From: Peptostreptococcaceae bacterium
GTDB lineage: Bacteria > Bacillota > Clostridia > Peptostreptococcales > Peptostreptococcaceae
Length of the DNA: 64,000 nt
Assembly (NCBI GenBank): GCA_025210335.1
Contig: JAOARY010000067.1
Location: forward strand, 62,001-126,000
Direction of reading: 5' to 3'
This document shows, one piece after another, positions 45,851 through 54,697 of this stretch. Position numbers and translations under genes: made by a program. Under the pieces are notes generated by a model, which worked only from the letters and a program-made list of their open reading frames with translations, made no database searches and had not been told where the DNA came from. Within the stretch, counting starts at the first letter, position 1, and each line of letters opens with the position of its first letter.

Positions 45851-47632
45851 GTGACTACAAAAACAAATTTAACTATTAAACAAAGAGTTGATTCATTAAA
45901 AAATATTATGTCAGAAAATAATATAGATGCTTATATTATTCCTTCTGCTGACTATCATGCTAGTGAATATGTTGGTGAACATTTTAAATCAAGACAATTT
46001 ATTTCTGGATTTACTGGATCAGCAGGAACAGTAGTAATTACAAAAGATAAATGTGGACTTTGGACTGATGGAAGATATTTTATTCAAGCAGAAAAAGAAT
46101 TAAAAGATTCCTCTATTGATTTATACAAAATGGGAGAAGAGAATGTTTTAACATACGAAGAATTCTTAGAAGAGTATCTTGATGAAGAAAACGTTTTAGG
46201 TTTTTATGGTAAAACTATTTCTACTAAAAAAGGTCTTGAATTTGAGGGTAAATTTAAAAATATAATTTATAATATTGATTTAATCAACCAAGTGTGGACA
46301 GATAGACCTGCTCTACCAAATGAAAAAGCTTTTTTACATGATGAAAAATATGCAGGACTTTCAACTATAAAAAAACTTGAAGAAATTAGAATGGTTTTAA
46401 ATAAGGAAAAAGTAGATTCTCATATATTATCGACTTTAGATGATATAGCTTGGATTTATAATATTAGAGGTAATGATGTATCTTATAATCCAGTATCACT
46501 AGCTTATTCTTATATAAATAATGATGATGCTATTTTATTTATTGATTTAAATAAAATAGATAATAATATAAAGGATTATTTAAACCAAAATAATGTTGAA
46601 ATAAAAGATTATGCTGAATTTGATGAATTCATAAAGAATCTAAATGATAAATCAATTCTTATAGATGCTACTAAAGTTAGTTACTTTATAAGCAAGAATT
46701 TAAATTCTGAAATAAAAATTCATGATGGACAAAATCCTTCAACTCTTTTAAAAGCTTGTAAAAATGATATTGAAATAAAGAATGCAATTAATTCACATAT
46801 AAAAGATGGAGTTGCATTTACAAAATTCATGAAATACTTAAAAGACAATATAACAAAAGAAGAAATGACTGAATTATCAGTTGAAGAAAGACTTGAAGAA
46901 TTTAGAAAAGAACAAGATTTATTTGTTGAACCAAGTTTCAAAACAATTTCGGCGTATAAAGAAAATGCTGCACTTATGCATTATAGTGCTACTAAAAATA
47001 ATAATAAGAAATTAGAAGCAAAAGATTTATATTTAGTAGATTCAGGTGGACAATATTTAGATGGATCTACAGATATAACAAGAACTATAGCATTAGGTGA
47101 AATTACAAATAAACAAAGAACTCATTTTACTTTAGTTTTAAAAGGTATGTTAAATTTATCTATGGCTAAATTCTTATATGGTGTTACTGGAACAAACTTA
47201 GATATATTAGCAAGAAAACCTATGTGGGATAATGCTATTGATTACAAATGTGGAACAGGTCATGGTGTTGGATTCTTTTTAAATATCCATGAAGGTCCTC
47301 ATGGTATCAGATGGCAATATAATTCTCAAAAACTTGAAGAAAATATGGTTGTAACTAATGAACCTGGAATTTATGTTGAAAATTCTCATGGTATTAGAAT
47401 TGAAAATGAATTAGTTGTCAAAAAAGATATCAAAAATGAATTTGGTCAGTTTATGAAATTTGACGTATTAACATTAGCACCAATAGATTTAGATGCTTTA
47501 GATATCAATATGTTAACTCTAGAAGAAAAAACATATTTAAATGATTATCATAAAAAGGTTTATAATGAATTAAGTAAATATCTAAATGAAGACGAAAAAG
47601 CTTGGTTAAAAAATTACACAAAAGCTATATAA
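45851..47632 (+). CDS. Xaa-Pro aminopeptidase, M24B family
   Basis: A 593-aa cytoplasmic peptidase of the long (about 600 aa) aminopeptidase P type: two creatinase-like N-terminal domains (about 10-310) and a C-terminal pita-bread metal domain. The dinuclear-metal ligands are visible: DSGGQYLDGSTDITR (two Asp), HGVGFFLNIHEGP (His), NEPGIY (Glu) and IENELVV (Glu). It cleaves an N-terminal residue preceding proline. It starts with GTG 45851, about 8 bases after AAGGGGG, and ends before a strong terminator. Monocistronic. Confidence 0.95.
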   Translation: MTTKTNLTIKQRVDSLKNIMSENNIDAYIIPSADYHASEYVGEHFKSRQFISGFTGSAGTVVITKDKCGLWTDGRYFIQAEKELKDSSIDLYKMGEENVLTYEEFLEEYLDEENVLGFYGKTISTKKGLEFEGKFKNIIYNIDLINQVWTDRPALPNEKAFLHDEKYAGLSTIKKLEEIRMVLNKEKVDSHILSTLDDIAWIYNIRGNDVSYNPVSLAYSYINNDDAILFIDLNKIDNNIKDYLNQNNVEIKDYAEFDEFIKNLNDKSILIDATKVSYFISKNLNSEIKIHDGQNPSTLLKACKNDIEIKNAINSHIKDGVAFTKFMKYLKDNITKEEMTELSVEERLEEFRKEQDLFVEPSFKTISAYKENAALMHYSATKNNNKKLEAKDLYLVDSGGQYLDGSTDITRTIALGEITNKQRTHFTLVLKGMLNLSMAKFLYGVTGTNLDILARKPMWDNAIDYKCGTGHGVGFFLNIHEGPHGIRWQYNSQKLEENMVVTNEPGIYVENSHGIRIENELVVKKDIKNEFGQFMKFDVLTLAPIDLDALDINMLTLEEKTYLNDYHKKVYNELSKYLNEDEKAWLKNYTKAI

Positions 47633-47643
47633 TATAATTATTT

Positions 47644-47698
47644 AAAAAGCTTTATATTGATTCATGCAAATATGAATTAATATAAAGCTTTTTTCTTG
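47644..47698 (+). terminator. Terminator after the aminopeptidase P gene
   Basis: AAAAGCTTTATATT with AATATAAAGCTTTT forms a long stem, extended by ATTCAT/ATGAAT with one bulge, and is followed by TTTT. Confidence 0.9.
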
Positions 47699-47766
47699 AA
47701 CAAAATATTACTTATGTTATAATTAAGTCGAATAAATATTGTTTTAGAAATGAAGGGAGTACTCAA

Positions 47767-48780
47767 ATGTTTTCTTATAATTATTCCCCTACACAAAAAG
47801 ATTTTTGGCAAGGGAGAATTGATAGCGAAACTAATTATGATGCATTTAGATGGCATCAATGGATTGAAGTAAAAGATTTAACTACTAACTTAAAACCTTT
47901 TGATATTAAATTAGGCTTTGGTATCATTGGATTTTGTTGTGATGAAGGTGTAAAAAGAAACAAAGGTAGAGAAGGTGCTAAAAATGGACCTTTGGCAATA
48001 AGAAAAGAACTTCGAAATCTACCTTGTAGATTCAAACAAGATGTAAAAATATATGATTTTGGGGATATTTATTGTAACGACTCTAATTTAGAAAAAGCAC
48101 AAGATGATTTAGCATATTGTGTAGATAAGATAATATCTCTTAATTTAATACCTTTAGTTTTAGGTGGTGGACATGAAGTTGCATTTGGAAATTATAAAGG
48201 GATTTACAAAAATTTAAAATCCAAAAATAATAACGCTAAGATAGGAATTATAAATTTTGATGCACATTTTGATTTAAGACCTTATTTTGAAAAAGGAAAT
48301 TCAGGTACAATGTTTAGACAAATTGCAGATATGTGCAAAGAAACTAATACAAAATATTCTTATTTTTGTATGGGAGTACAAAAGCACAGAAATACATTGG
48401 ATTTGTTTAAAACGGCAGATAAATTAGGTGCAAATTATGTATTAGCCAAAGATATACAAAATAAAAATACTTGGCCAATTATTGAAAGTCTTGATGACTT
48501 TATAAAATCAAATGACCATATTTATCTAACTATTTGTACAGATGTTTTTTCTTCTGCATATGCACCTGGTGTTAGTGCAACACAGCCACTTGGTATAAAT
48601 CCAGAAAAAGCATTGAAATTTATAAAATACATAATAAGATCTGATAAATTAATAAGCTTTGATATCGCAGAAGTATCTCCAAGATTTGACCAAGATAATA
48701 CAACAGCTAATTTAGCATCAGCACTTATATTTAGTATTATAGATACTGTTTGTCAAATAAAAAAATTAAATTTAGAATAA
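47767..48780 (+). CDS. hutG: Formimidoylglutamase / arginase-family hydrolase
   Basis: A 337-aa ureohydrolase. The manganese-binding motifs are GGGHE (about 138-142), NFDAHFDLR (about 165-173) and CTDVF (about 258), with a late E in the FDIAEVSP stretch. The DVF variant in place of DVD, and the length, fit formimidoylglutamases (histidine degradation, formimidoylglutamate to glutamate and formamide) better than arginase. GGGAG lies 7 bases before the ATG. The rest of a hut pathway is not in this window, so agmatinase-like activity cannot be excluded. Confidence 0.85.
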   Translation: MFSYNYSPTQKDFWQGRIDSETNYDAFRWHQWIEVKDLTTNLKPFDIKLGFGIIGFCCDEGVKRNKGREGAKNGPLAIRKELRNLPCRFKQDVKIYDFGDIYCNDSNLEKAQDDLAYCVDKIISLNLIPLVLGGGHEVAFGNYKGIYKNLKSKNNNAKIGIINFDAHFDLRPYFEKGNSGTMFRQIADMCKETNTKYSYFCMGVQKHRNTLDLFKTADKLGANYVLAKDIQNKNTWPIIESLDDFIKSNDHIYLTICTDVFSSAYAPGVSATQPLGINPEKALKFIKYIIRSDKLISFDIAEVSPRFDQDNTTANLASALIFSIIDTVCQIKKLNLE

Positions 48781-48782
48781 AA

Positions 48783-48807
48783 AAATGGGCTTAAGCCCAT
48801 TTTTTAT
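48783..48807. terminator. Bidirectional terminator, perfect hairpin
   Basis: AAAATGGGCTTAAGCCCATTTT is a self-complementary stem with T-runs on both strands. It overlaps the stop of the minus-strand gene at 48804. Confidence 0.9.
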
Positions 48808-49415
48808 TCTGCTTTTACTTCTGTAGTTTCTCCATTTTCCCATTCATCAAACAATTCCATAACTCTATCATATGTTTTTTCTGATATTTCTGGTAAAGTT
48901 CCACCTAAAGCTTCTTTTGCTTGTTTAAAACCTTCTATTACAGCATCTTTTAATAAGCCTATTTTACTTTTATCTCCACCTGAAATGGCTTTTGCAAATT
49001 CAATTATTCTATTTGCAGTATTTTCTACTCCAAAATAACCATCCTCGCTTATAGCTTCATTAGCTTTAGCTTGAGTTTCTTCATCTATTTCAATCTTTAT
49101 TTCTTTATTTTCTAATACTTCTTTTACTGTATATCCTTGTTTTTTTATAAGTTGTTCTACTAATCTTCTTAAACTTTCAGTTTGTCTATTTACTTCATCC
49201 CATAATCTTTGTATAGTTTTTTCGTCTACTTGAGGTTTTTTATAATTAGGACTTACTTCCTCATGTTTTCCTATATCATTTTTGATAAATTCATTTTCTT
49301 TCTTTTCTTTAACTTCTTTTACCTTCATAGCCTCTTTGTCTAATTTTTTGTCTTTTACCTCTTTGATTGGTTTATAATCGTTTTTGATATAAGGATTCCC
49401 TTCCGTAATTTTCAC
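48804..49415 (-). CDS. Clostridial protein with C-terminal DUF5610-like domain
   Basis: A protein of about 203 aa. The N-terminal 60 residues are charged Lys/Glu-rich disorder. The C-terminal part (about 80-190) has the pattern ISEDGYFGVENTANRI, then a Gly-Gly-Asp segment, GFKQAKEALGG and LPEIS..TYD, which I associate with a conserved domain of unknown function (DUF5610-type). No signal peptide. The start is ambiguous between GTG 49424 and GTG 49415; the latter has better spacing to GAAGGG. Such proteins are often found near motility genes, but none are here. Confidence 0.65.
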   Translation of the reverse strand: MKITEGNPYIKNDYKPIKEVKDKKLDKEAMKVKEVKEKKENEFIKNDIGKHEEVSPNYKKPQVDEKTIQRLWDEVNRQTESLRRLVEQLIKKQGYTVKEVLENKEIKIEIDEETQAKANEAISEDGYFGVENTANRIIEFAKAISGGDKSKIGLLKDAVIEGFKQAKEALGGTLPEISEKTYDRVMELFDEWENGETTEVKAE

Positions 49416-49636
49416 AAAACTCACATCCCTTCAAGTGATAAAATATTTTTATAATTAAACATCTAAAACTAACCTATTTTTATAGGTCTTAATATATTAA
49501 TCGGCTTTTATCAATAAAATCTATAGTTTTTTTGGAATTATTATTATTTTCTATTTGATTAAATTAAGATATAGTTATACACTTTTATTAACGGATTTTT
49601 TAACAAATACATATAATAAAAAAGGAGTTTTATGAA

Positions 49637-51004
49637 ATGAAGAAAAAAGTATTATTATGTTTAATGGCTTTACTTGTTATTACATCAATGATTGGATGTA
49701 ATAATTCAACAAGCAAAGAAAATGAAGAAGCAAAAGAGATAAAAATAAAAAATGCAGATTTAAATTTAATCAATTCTGCTATGAATGATGAAAATACTAT
49801 AATAGTAGATGTTAGAGATGACTCTTCTTATAATGGATTTAAACCTAATAAAGATTTAGACGGTGGACATATAGATACAGCAGTTCAATTCCCTATATCA
49901 TGGTTAAATATTGTAGAAGATGATAGTAAGTTACAAGCTTTATTAGATGAAAAAAATATTACAAAAGATAAAAATATAATAGCTTATTGTAATGTTGGCA
50001 AAAAAAGTGGTGATTTTTTAAATAAATTAAAAAGCTTAGGATATGAAAATCTTAATAATTATTCAATAAAAGAATATTTAAGTGAAGATGGTGTTAAATT
50101 AGTTAAATATCCAAACTATGAACTGTTAGTTTCACCGTCTTGGGTTAATAATTTAATAGTAGGAAAAGAAGTAGAAACGTACAATGGTGATGATTATGTT
50201 ATTTTAGAATGTACTTATGATGGAATTAAGGATTATGAAAAAGGTCATGTTAAAAACGCCATGTTTGTAGATACTAATTACGTAGAAGAAGGTCCTAATT
50301 GGAATTTAAAATCAGATAAAGATTTATTTGATTTAATAAATAAATATGAAATAAACGAGGACACTACTGTTATAGTTTATGGTAAACCATCAATGGGTGC
50401 AGAAAGAGTATTTGTTACACTTAAATACCTTGGAGTTAAAGATGTTAGAGTTTTAAATGGTGGAAAAGAAGCTTGGGTAAATGCAGGTTATAAGCTAGAT
50501 ACAACAAAAGAAGTAAAAAGAATTACTGAAGGTAGAAAAAATAATAATAATATAACATTTGATAAACCAGCAAATAAAAATTTAGTCATCAATGTTGATG
50601 GTGCAAAAGAAATATTAAATGATGAAAATGGCAAATTAGTAAGTGTTAGAACATATGATGAATATGTAGGTAAAACAAGTGGATACAGTTATTTTGATAG
50701 AAAAGGTAGAATAAAAGGTTCTGTTTGGTGTAATTCAGGCTCTACATCTCAAGATATGGATAATTTTGAGGATATAGACGGTACTCATAGATCTTTATCT
50801 GAAATTAGCGATTATTATAAAGAAATTGGTTTATCTAAAAATAATAAAATAGCATTTTATTGTGGTACTGGATGGAGAGCTAGTTTAACTCTTGTAAATG
50901 CTATGGTTTTAGGATATGAAGATGTATCTTTATTTGATGATGGTTGGTTTGTTTGGAGTTTAGATCCTGATAATAATCCTATTGAATTTGGCGATATTAA
51001 ATAA
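49637..51004 (+). CDS. Triple-rhodanese sulfurtransferase lipoprotein
   Basis: A 455-aa lipoprotein: signal peptide with lipobox SMIGC (Cys21), so it is anchored outside the membrane. Three rhodanese domains follow. The first (about 45-150) has active-site loop YCNVGKKSG; the second (about 165-290) has YGKPSMGAE without the Cys and is probably structural; the third (about 305-450) has YCGTGWRAS with Cys. Rhodaneses transfer sulfane sulfur to thiol acceptors or cyanide. Its TAA overlaps the ATG of the next membrane protein. A two-domain sulfurtransferase lies just beyond on the opposite strand. Extracellular triple-domain forms are less common than cytoplasmic ones. Confidence 0.9.
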   Translation: MKKKVLLCLMALLVITSMIGCNNSTSKENEEAKEIKIKNADLNLINSAMNDENTIIVDVRDDSSYNGFKPNKDLDGGHIDTAVQFPISWLNIVEDDSKLQALLDEKNITKDKNIIAYCNVGKKSGDFLNKLKSLGYENLNNYSIKEYLSEDGVKLVKYPNYELLVSPSWVNNLIVGKEVETYNGDDYVILECTYDGIKDYEKGHVKNAMFVDTNYVEEGPNWNLKSDKDLFDLINKYEINEDTTVIVYGKPSMGAERVFVTLKYLGVKDVRVLNGGKEAWVNAGYKLDTTKEVKRITEGRKNNNNITFDKPANKNLVINVDGAKEILNDENGKLVSVRTYDEYVGKTSGYSYFDRKGRIKGSVWCNSGSTSQDMDNFEDIDGTHRSLSEISDYYKEIGLSKNNKIAFYCGTGWRASLTLVNAMVLGYEDVSLFDDGWFVWSLDPDNNPIEFGDIK

Positions 51005-51546
51005 TGAAAAAAATTAGCATTATTAGCTTTTTATTCTTAGCATTAATAAGCTCTTTAATTGATATAATCCCTCATATGCAAATGTATATAAAATATTTAT
51101 CGATATACCAAATATCAGATATTTTAATAAGACTATCTTTTATAATACTTATATTAGGAGTTATATTCTCTTTCTTTAATAAAAAAAGTTTAAAATATAG
51201 CATTATGATTTTTATGATTTTTATAATTTCAAGTTTATCTATTGATTTTTATAATTCTTATTTTGAACTAAGAGTAATATTAAAAAAATTATTTCTAATA
51301 TTATTTTCGATAAATTATTTGATATACAATAGTAAAATTTATACTTTTAAAAGATGCCAAAACAATTTTAAAGTAATTAAATATTTTAATTTATATTTAC
51401 TTTCATCAATCGGTTTTATTATAGAATTTTATGAAAAACTAAGGCTTTCATATTTTAGGAAAAACATATTTTCAGCACAAAATTTTTTAGGTTTATCTTT
51501 ATTAATTATATATTTATTTATAATAACAAAAAAGAAGAGTGATTAA
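51004..51546 (+). CDS. Small integral membrane protein coupled to the rhodanese lipoprotein
   Basis: A 180-aa protein with about five hydrophobic segments and basic loops, which I do not recognise. Its ATG shares one base with the preceding stop (TAATG), so it is translated with the sulfurtransferase lipoprotein and may anchor or supply it. It has one Cys only (about residue 118) and no motif of known sulfur transporters. Confidence 0.7.
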   Translation: MKKISIISFLFLALISSLIDIIPHMQMYIKYLSIYQISDILIRLSFIILILGVIFSFFNKKSLKYSIMIFMIFIISSLSIDFYNSYFELRVILKKLFLILFSINYLIYNSKIYTFKRCQNNFKVIKYFNLYLLSSIGFIIEFYEKLRLSYFRKNIFSAQNFLGLSLLIIYLFIITKKKSD

Positions 51547-51563
51547 CTCTTCTTTTTTTATAT
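51530..51563. terminator. Bidirectional terminator between convergent sulfur genes
   Basis: AAAAAGAAGAGT and ACTCTTCTTTTT flank a short loop (GATTA), ending both the plus-strand operon and the minus-strand sulfurtransferase, whose stop lies in the right flank. Confidence 0.85.
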
Positions 51564-52388
51564 AGAAATTATCTCATTATCGTCATAACTAATCCAATCA
51601 CTAAAACTACCTAAATATATTTTTGGATTCATATTCAAACTAAGCATAGCCATAAGATTTACTGATAGTGTAACACCTGATCCACAATGAATTATTATCT
51701 CATTTTTATCTTTTATATCTTTATATATATTATTTAAATCCTCTTTTGATTTTAATTTTCCATCAAAAATCAAATCACCCCAAAATACATTCACAGCAGT
51801 ATTTATATGCCCTTTTTTAACATCTATAGGCTCTTGTATTCCAAGATATCTTTCTTCACTTCTTGAATCTACTATAACCGTATTTTTCGTATTTATTTTT
51901 GATTTTACATATTCCATATCAACAATCAAATCTTTATTTAATTTATAATCAAAATTTGATTTTTTATCACTAATAGTTTTTTCATCTGTTATAAAATCAG
52001 GATATTTTTCCTTAAATTTATTAAATCCACCTTCTAATACATATACATTTTCAAAAGATAAATATTTAAGTAATATAAAAAGTCTACCTGCCATAGCAAG
52101 TTCTCCATCATCATATAAAAATATATCTTTATCATAATCCACATTAAAAGACTCTAATTTTTCTTTAAATTCATCTAAATTAGGAAGCGGATGTCTTCCT
52201 CCATGTTCTTTAACCTCTCCAGCTAAATCTTTATTTAAATCCATATAAAATGCATTTTTTATATGTGCTTTATTATAACTATCCATTCCATAATTCACAT
52301 AATTCATATCAAATCTACAGTCAAATATTATAGTGTTTTTTTTATCTATAATATCAATTAAAAATTTACTATTTTTTAAAACTTCCAC
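51558..52388 (-). CDS. Two-domain thiosulfate/3-mercaptopyruvate sulfurtransferase
   Basis: A 276-aa cytoplasmic protein of the SseA type. The N-terminal rhodanese domain (about 1-130) is inactive (YDDGELAMAGR, no Cys) and the C-terminal one (about 155-275) has the catalytic loop HCGSGVTLS with Cys. CGSGVT is the loop expected of mercaptopyruvate sulfurtransferases, though thiosulfate use is also possible. It starts at GTG 52388 with GAGGTG upstream. It is convergent with the triple-rhodanese operon. Confidence 0.9.
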   Translation of the reverse strand: MEVLKNSKFLIDIIDKKNTIIFDCRFDMNYVNYGMDSYNKAHIKNAFYMDLNKDLAGEVKEHGGRHPLPNLDEFKEKLESFNVDYDKDIFLYDDGELAMAGRLFILLKYLSFENVYVLEGGFNKFKEKYPDFITDEKTISDKKSNFDYKLNKDLIVDMEYVKSKINTKNTVIVDSRSEERYLGIQEPIDVKKGHINTAVNVFWGDLIFDGKLKSKEDLNNIYKDIKDKNEIIIHCGSGVTLSVNLMAMLSLNMNPKIYLGSFSDWISYDDNEIISI

Positions 52389-52526
52389 AATATCACCTCT
52401 TTTTTATTTATAAAATAATCATATCTTGTAATTCATTAAAACACAATTATTATTTTCATGTATATTAAGTAAAAAAAAAGGTATAATTAGTTTATATACT
52501 AAAAATCTAAATAAAGGGTGATTTTG

Positions 52527-53390
52527 ATGTTTAATTATTACAATGAGGAAATGCTAGAGGATCTTTACGATGGTGTTGTCGTTATAGATAAATATAAAAA
52601 CATCGTATATTGGAATAATGGAGCAAAGAGAATTACAGGACTAGAAAAAAAAGATGTGATAAATAAAAAAATAGAAGATAATATATTAATCCATATGGAT
52701 AAAAACGGAAAAATATTAAATGAGAATAAAAACCCCCTTCAATTGTGCATGGATAGTAGACAAAATTTAAGTGACAACTATATATTAAAAACATATAAAG
52801 ATAAAAAATTTAAAGTTAAATCAAAAATATTTCCACTTATAAATAAAGGGAATTATATAGTTGGTGCATTAGAAATATTTAAAAATTTAGATGAGGAAAT
52901 TTTAAGCAAAGCTCAAATAATGGAATTAAAAAGATTGGGTTCTTTAGATGATTTGACAGGTTTTTATAATAGAACTTATGGAGATGAGATAATTAGAGAA
53001 AACCTTTTATTATCACGAAAAAATTTAAAAGAGTTTTCTTTATTATTAGTTGAAATATCAAATTTATACGATCTTCATAGTATGTATAAAAAAGGAATAA
53101 AAGAAAAAATACTAAAAGCTGTATCCGATTTGCTAAAAGAAAATATAGATAATGTTGAAATTATAATAAAATGGTCTGAAGAAAAAATAATGATAGTAGT
53201 TCCGGAGATAAAAAAACCTATTTGCTTAATGCTAGAAAATAAAGTAAAAACAGCATTATCTAGCTATGATTTTATTTTTATGAACGAAAAAATAAAATTT
53301 AAAATAAGAACTTCTCATTATATACCTGAAAAAATAGAAAGCTTTGAATCAATAATTAAAAAATTAGAATTAAATCTTATAAATGGTTAA
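52527..53390 (+). CDS. PAS domain protein with degenerate GGDEF domain
   Basis: A 287-aa cytoplasmic protein. A PAS domain (about 5-120) has YDGVVVID and YWNNGAKRITG, typical of PAS folds. A GGDEF-type domain follows (about 130-285): the entry motif DDLTGFYNR is intact, but the active-site GGDEF is replaced by WSEEKIM, so it should not make c-di-GMP. No I-site RxxD is seen. ATG 52527 is chosen, 6 bases after AAAGGGTG. It may be a ligand-sensing or c-di-GMP-independent adaptor. Confidence 0.85.
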   Translation: MFNYYNEEMLEDLYDGVVVIDKYKNIVYWNNGAKRITGLEKKDVINKKIEDNILIHMDKNGKILNENKNPLQLCMDSRQNLSDNYILKTYKDKKFKVKSKIFPLINKGNYIVGALEIFKNLDEEILSKAQIMELKRLGSLDDLTGFYNRTYGDEIIRENLLLSRKNLKEFSLLLVEISNLYDLHSMYKKGIKEKILKAVSDLLKENIDNVEIIIKWSEEKIMIVVPEIKKPICLMLENKVKTALSSYDFIFMNEKIKFKIRTSHYIPEKIESFESIIKKLELNLING

Positions 53391-53396
53391 TTAAAA

Positions 53397-53446
53397 ATGC
53401 TAAAAAGAAGCTTAAAGATATGAAAATATTTTTAAGCTTCTTTTTA
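53397..53446 (+). terminator. Terminator after the PAS/GGDEF gene
   Basis: AAAAAGAAGCTTAAA and TTTAAGCTTCTTTTT form a 15-base-pair stem with an AT loop; T-run on the plus strand and A-run on the other. Confidence 0.9.
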
Positions 53447-53495
53447 ATATTTGTTTTTTATCTAATTAGTATTTGTCTTTATCTAAATTTATTTC

Positions 53496-54671
53496 TTAAT
53501 AAGTTACTTCTATAGTTTCTATATTTTCCAATACCTCATTTACTAAACTATCTATATCAAGTGATTCTTCCAATCTTTCTATTTTTTCTAACCTAGGCTT
53601 TGTAACAGGTTTTTTAGGTAAAAATACTGTACAGCAATCTTCTTCTGGTATTATTGATGTTTCATATGTTTTTATCGCTTTTGCTATATCAATAATTTCA
53701 CTCTTATCCGTTCCTATTAACGGTCTAAATGCAGGCATATCAATTACTGCATTAGTAGCATTAAGTCCTTGCATTGTTTGAGATGCAACTTGACCTATAC
53801 TCTCTCCTGTAATAAGTGCATTTGCTCCTATTTTCTTAGCTAATTGATTTGCAATTCTCATCATAAATCTTCTTGATATTATCGTCATATGACTTTCTTC
53901 ACAATTTTTATTTATTTGTTTTTGTACAGGTAAAATATTAGCTTTATGCATAGTTATTTTTCCACAATATTTAGCTAATATTCTTGCTAAATCTCTAACT
54001 TTTTCTTGAGATTTTTCATTAGTAAAAGGATAACTATGAAAATGTATTGCCTCTATTTCAACACCTCTTTTTCCAATTAAAAATCCAGCTACAGGACTAT
54101 CTATTCCACCAGATAATAATAACAAAGCTTTTCCATTTGTACCAAGTGGAAGGCCACCAAAACCATCGATTTTATCAGCATAAACTATACTACAATCCTT
54201 TCTCATTTCTGCAAATATAGTTGCATCTGGTTTCCTTACATTAACACTTACATCATCAGAAAAATTAGAAAGCAAAAATCCACCAATTTCTCTACTCATT
54301 TCTGGTGATTTTAATTTAAATGATTTATCAGGTCTTTTTGATTCAACTTTAAAAGTTTTTATATCATCCATATCAATTTTATCTTCTAACACTCTTTTAG
54401 CATTTTCTTTTAATATTTCAAAATCTCTTTTTCCTTTAATTGCAGGACTTAATGAAAATACTCCAAACACTTTTTTTGCTTCTTCAACTATATCCATATA
54501 ATTAAAATCATCTACATCTATATAAAGTCTACCATCACCTTTATAAACTTTAACATTTCCAACATCCTTTAATGAATTTTTAATATTTGTAACTAATTTA
54601 TCTTCAAACATATATCTATTTCTTCCTTTAACTGCAATTTCTCCATATCTCACAACTATTATATTATACAA
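53496..54671 (-). CDS. thiI: tRNA 4-thiouridine sulfurtransferase ThiI
   Basis: A 391-aa enzyme. TTG 54671 is the start: GAAAGG lies 9 bases upstream and the product then begins MYNIIVVRYGEIAVKG as other ThiI proteins do; the ATG at 54680 abuts the ribosome site. Domains: ferredoxin-like plus THUMP (about 1-165) and the PP-loop pyrophosphatase domain (SGGIDSPVAGF, about 180). The EEDCCTVFLPKKP stretch near residue 340 is conserved. The C-terminal rhodanese of E. coli ThiI is absent, as in most Firmicutes, so sulfur must come from a partner. It lies 26 bases downstream of the desulfurase gene. Confidence 0.95.
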   Translation of the reverse strand: MYNIIVVRYGEIAVKGRNRYMFEDKLVTNIKNSLKDVGNVKVYKGDGRLYIDVDDFNYMDIVEEAKKVFGVFSLSPAIKGKRDFEILKENAKRVLEDKIDMDDIKTFKVESKRPDKSFKLKSPEMSREIGGFLLSNFSDDVSVNVRKPDATIFAEMRKDCSIVYADKIDGFGGLPLGTNGKALLLLSGGIDSPVAGFLIGKRGVEIEAIHFHSYPFTNEKSQEKVRDLARILAKYCGKITMHKANILPVQKQINKNCEESHMTIISRRFMMRIANQLAKKIGANALITGESIGQVASQTMQGLNATNAVIDMPAFRPLIGTDKSEIIDIAKAIKTYETSIIPEEDCCTVFLPKKPVTKPRLEKIERLEESLDIDSLVNEVLENIETIEVTY

Positions 54672-54697
54672 AATCTTCATCCTTTCAAATTTAATAT

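Noticed and set aside
47767-48780. Arginase or agmatinase
   Set aside because: The fold is the same, but the DVF variant of the second metal motif and the overall pattern fit formimidoylglutamase better. The call is kept with moderate certainty.
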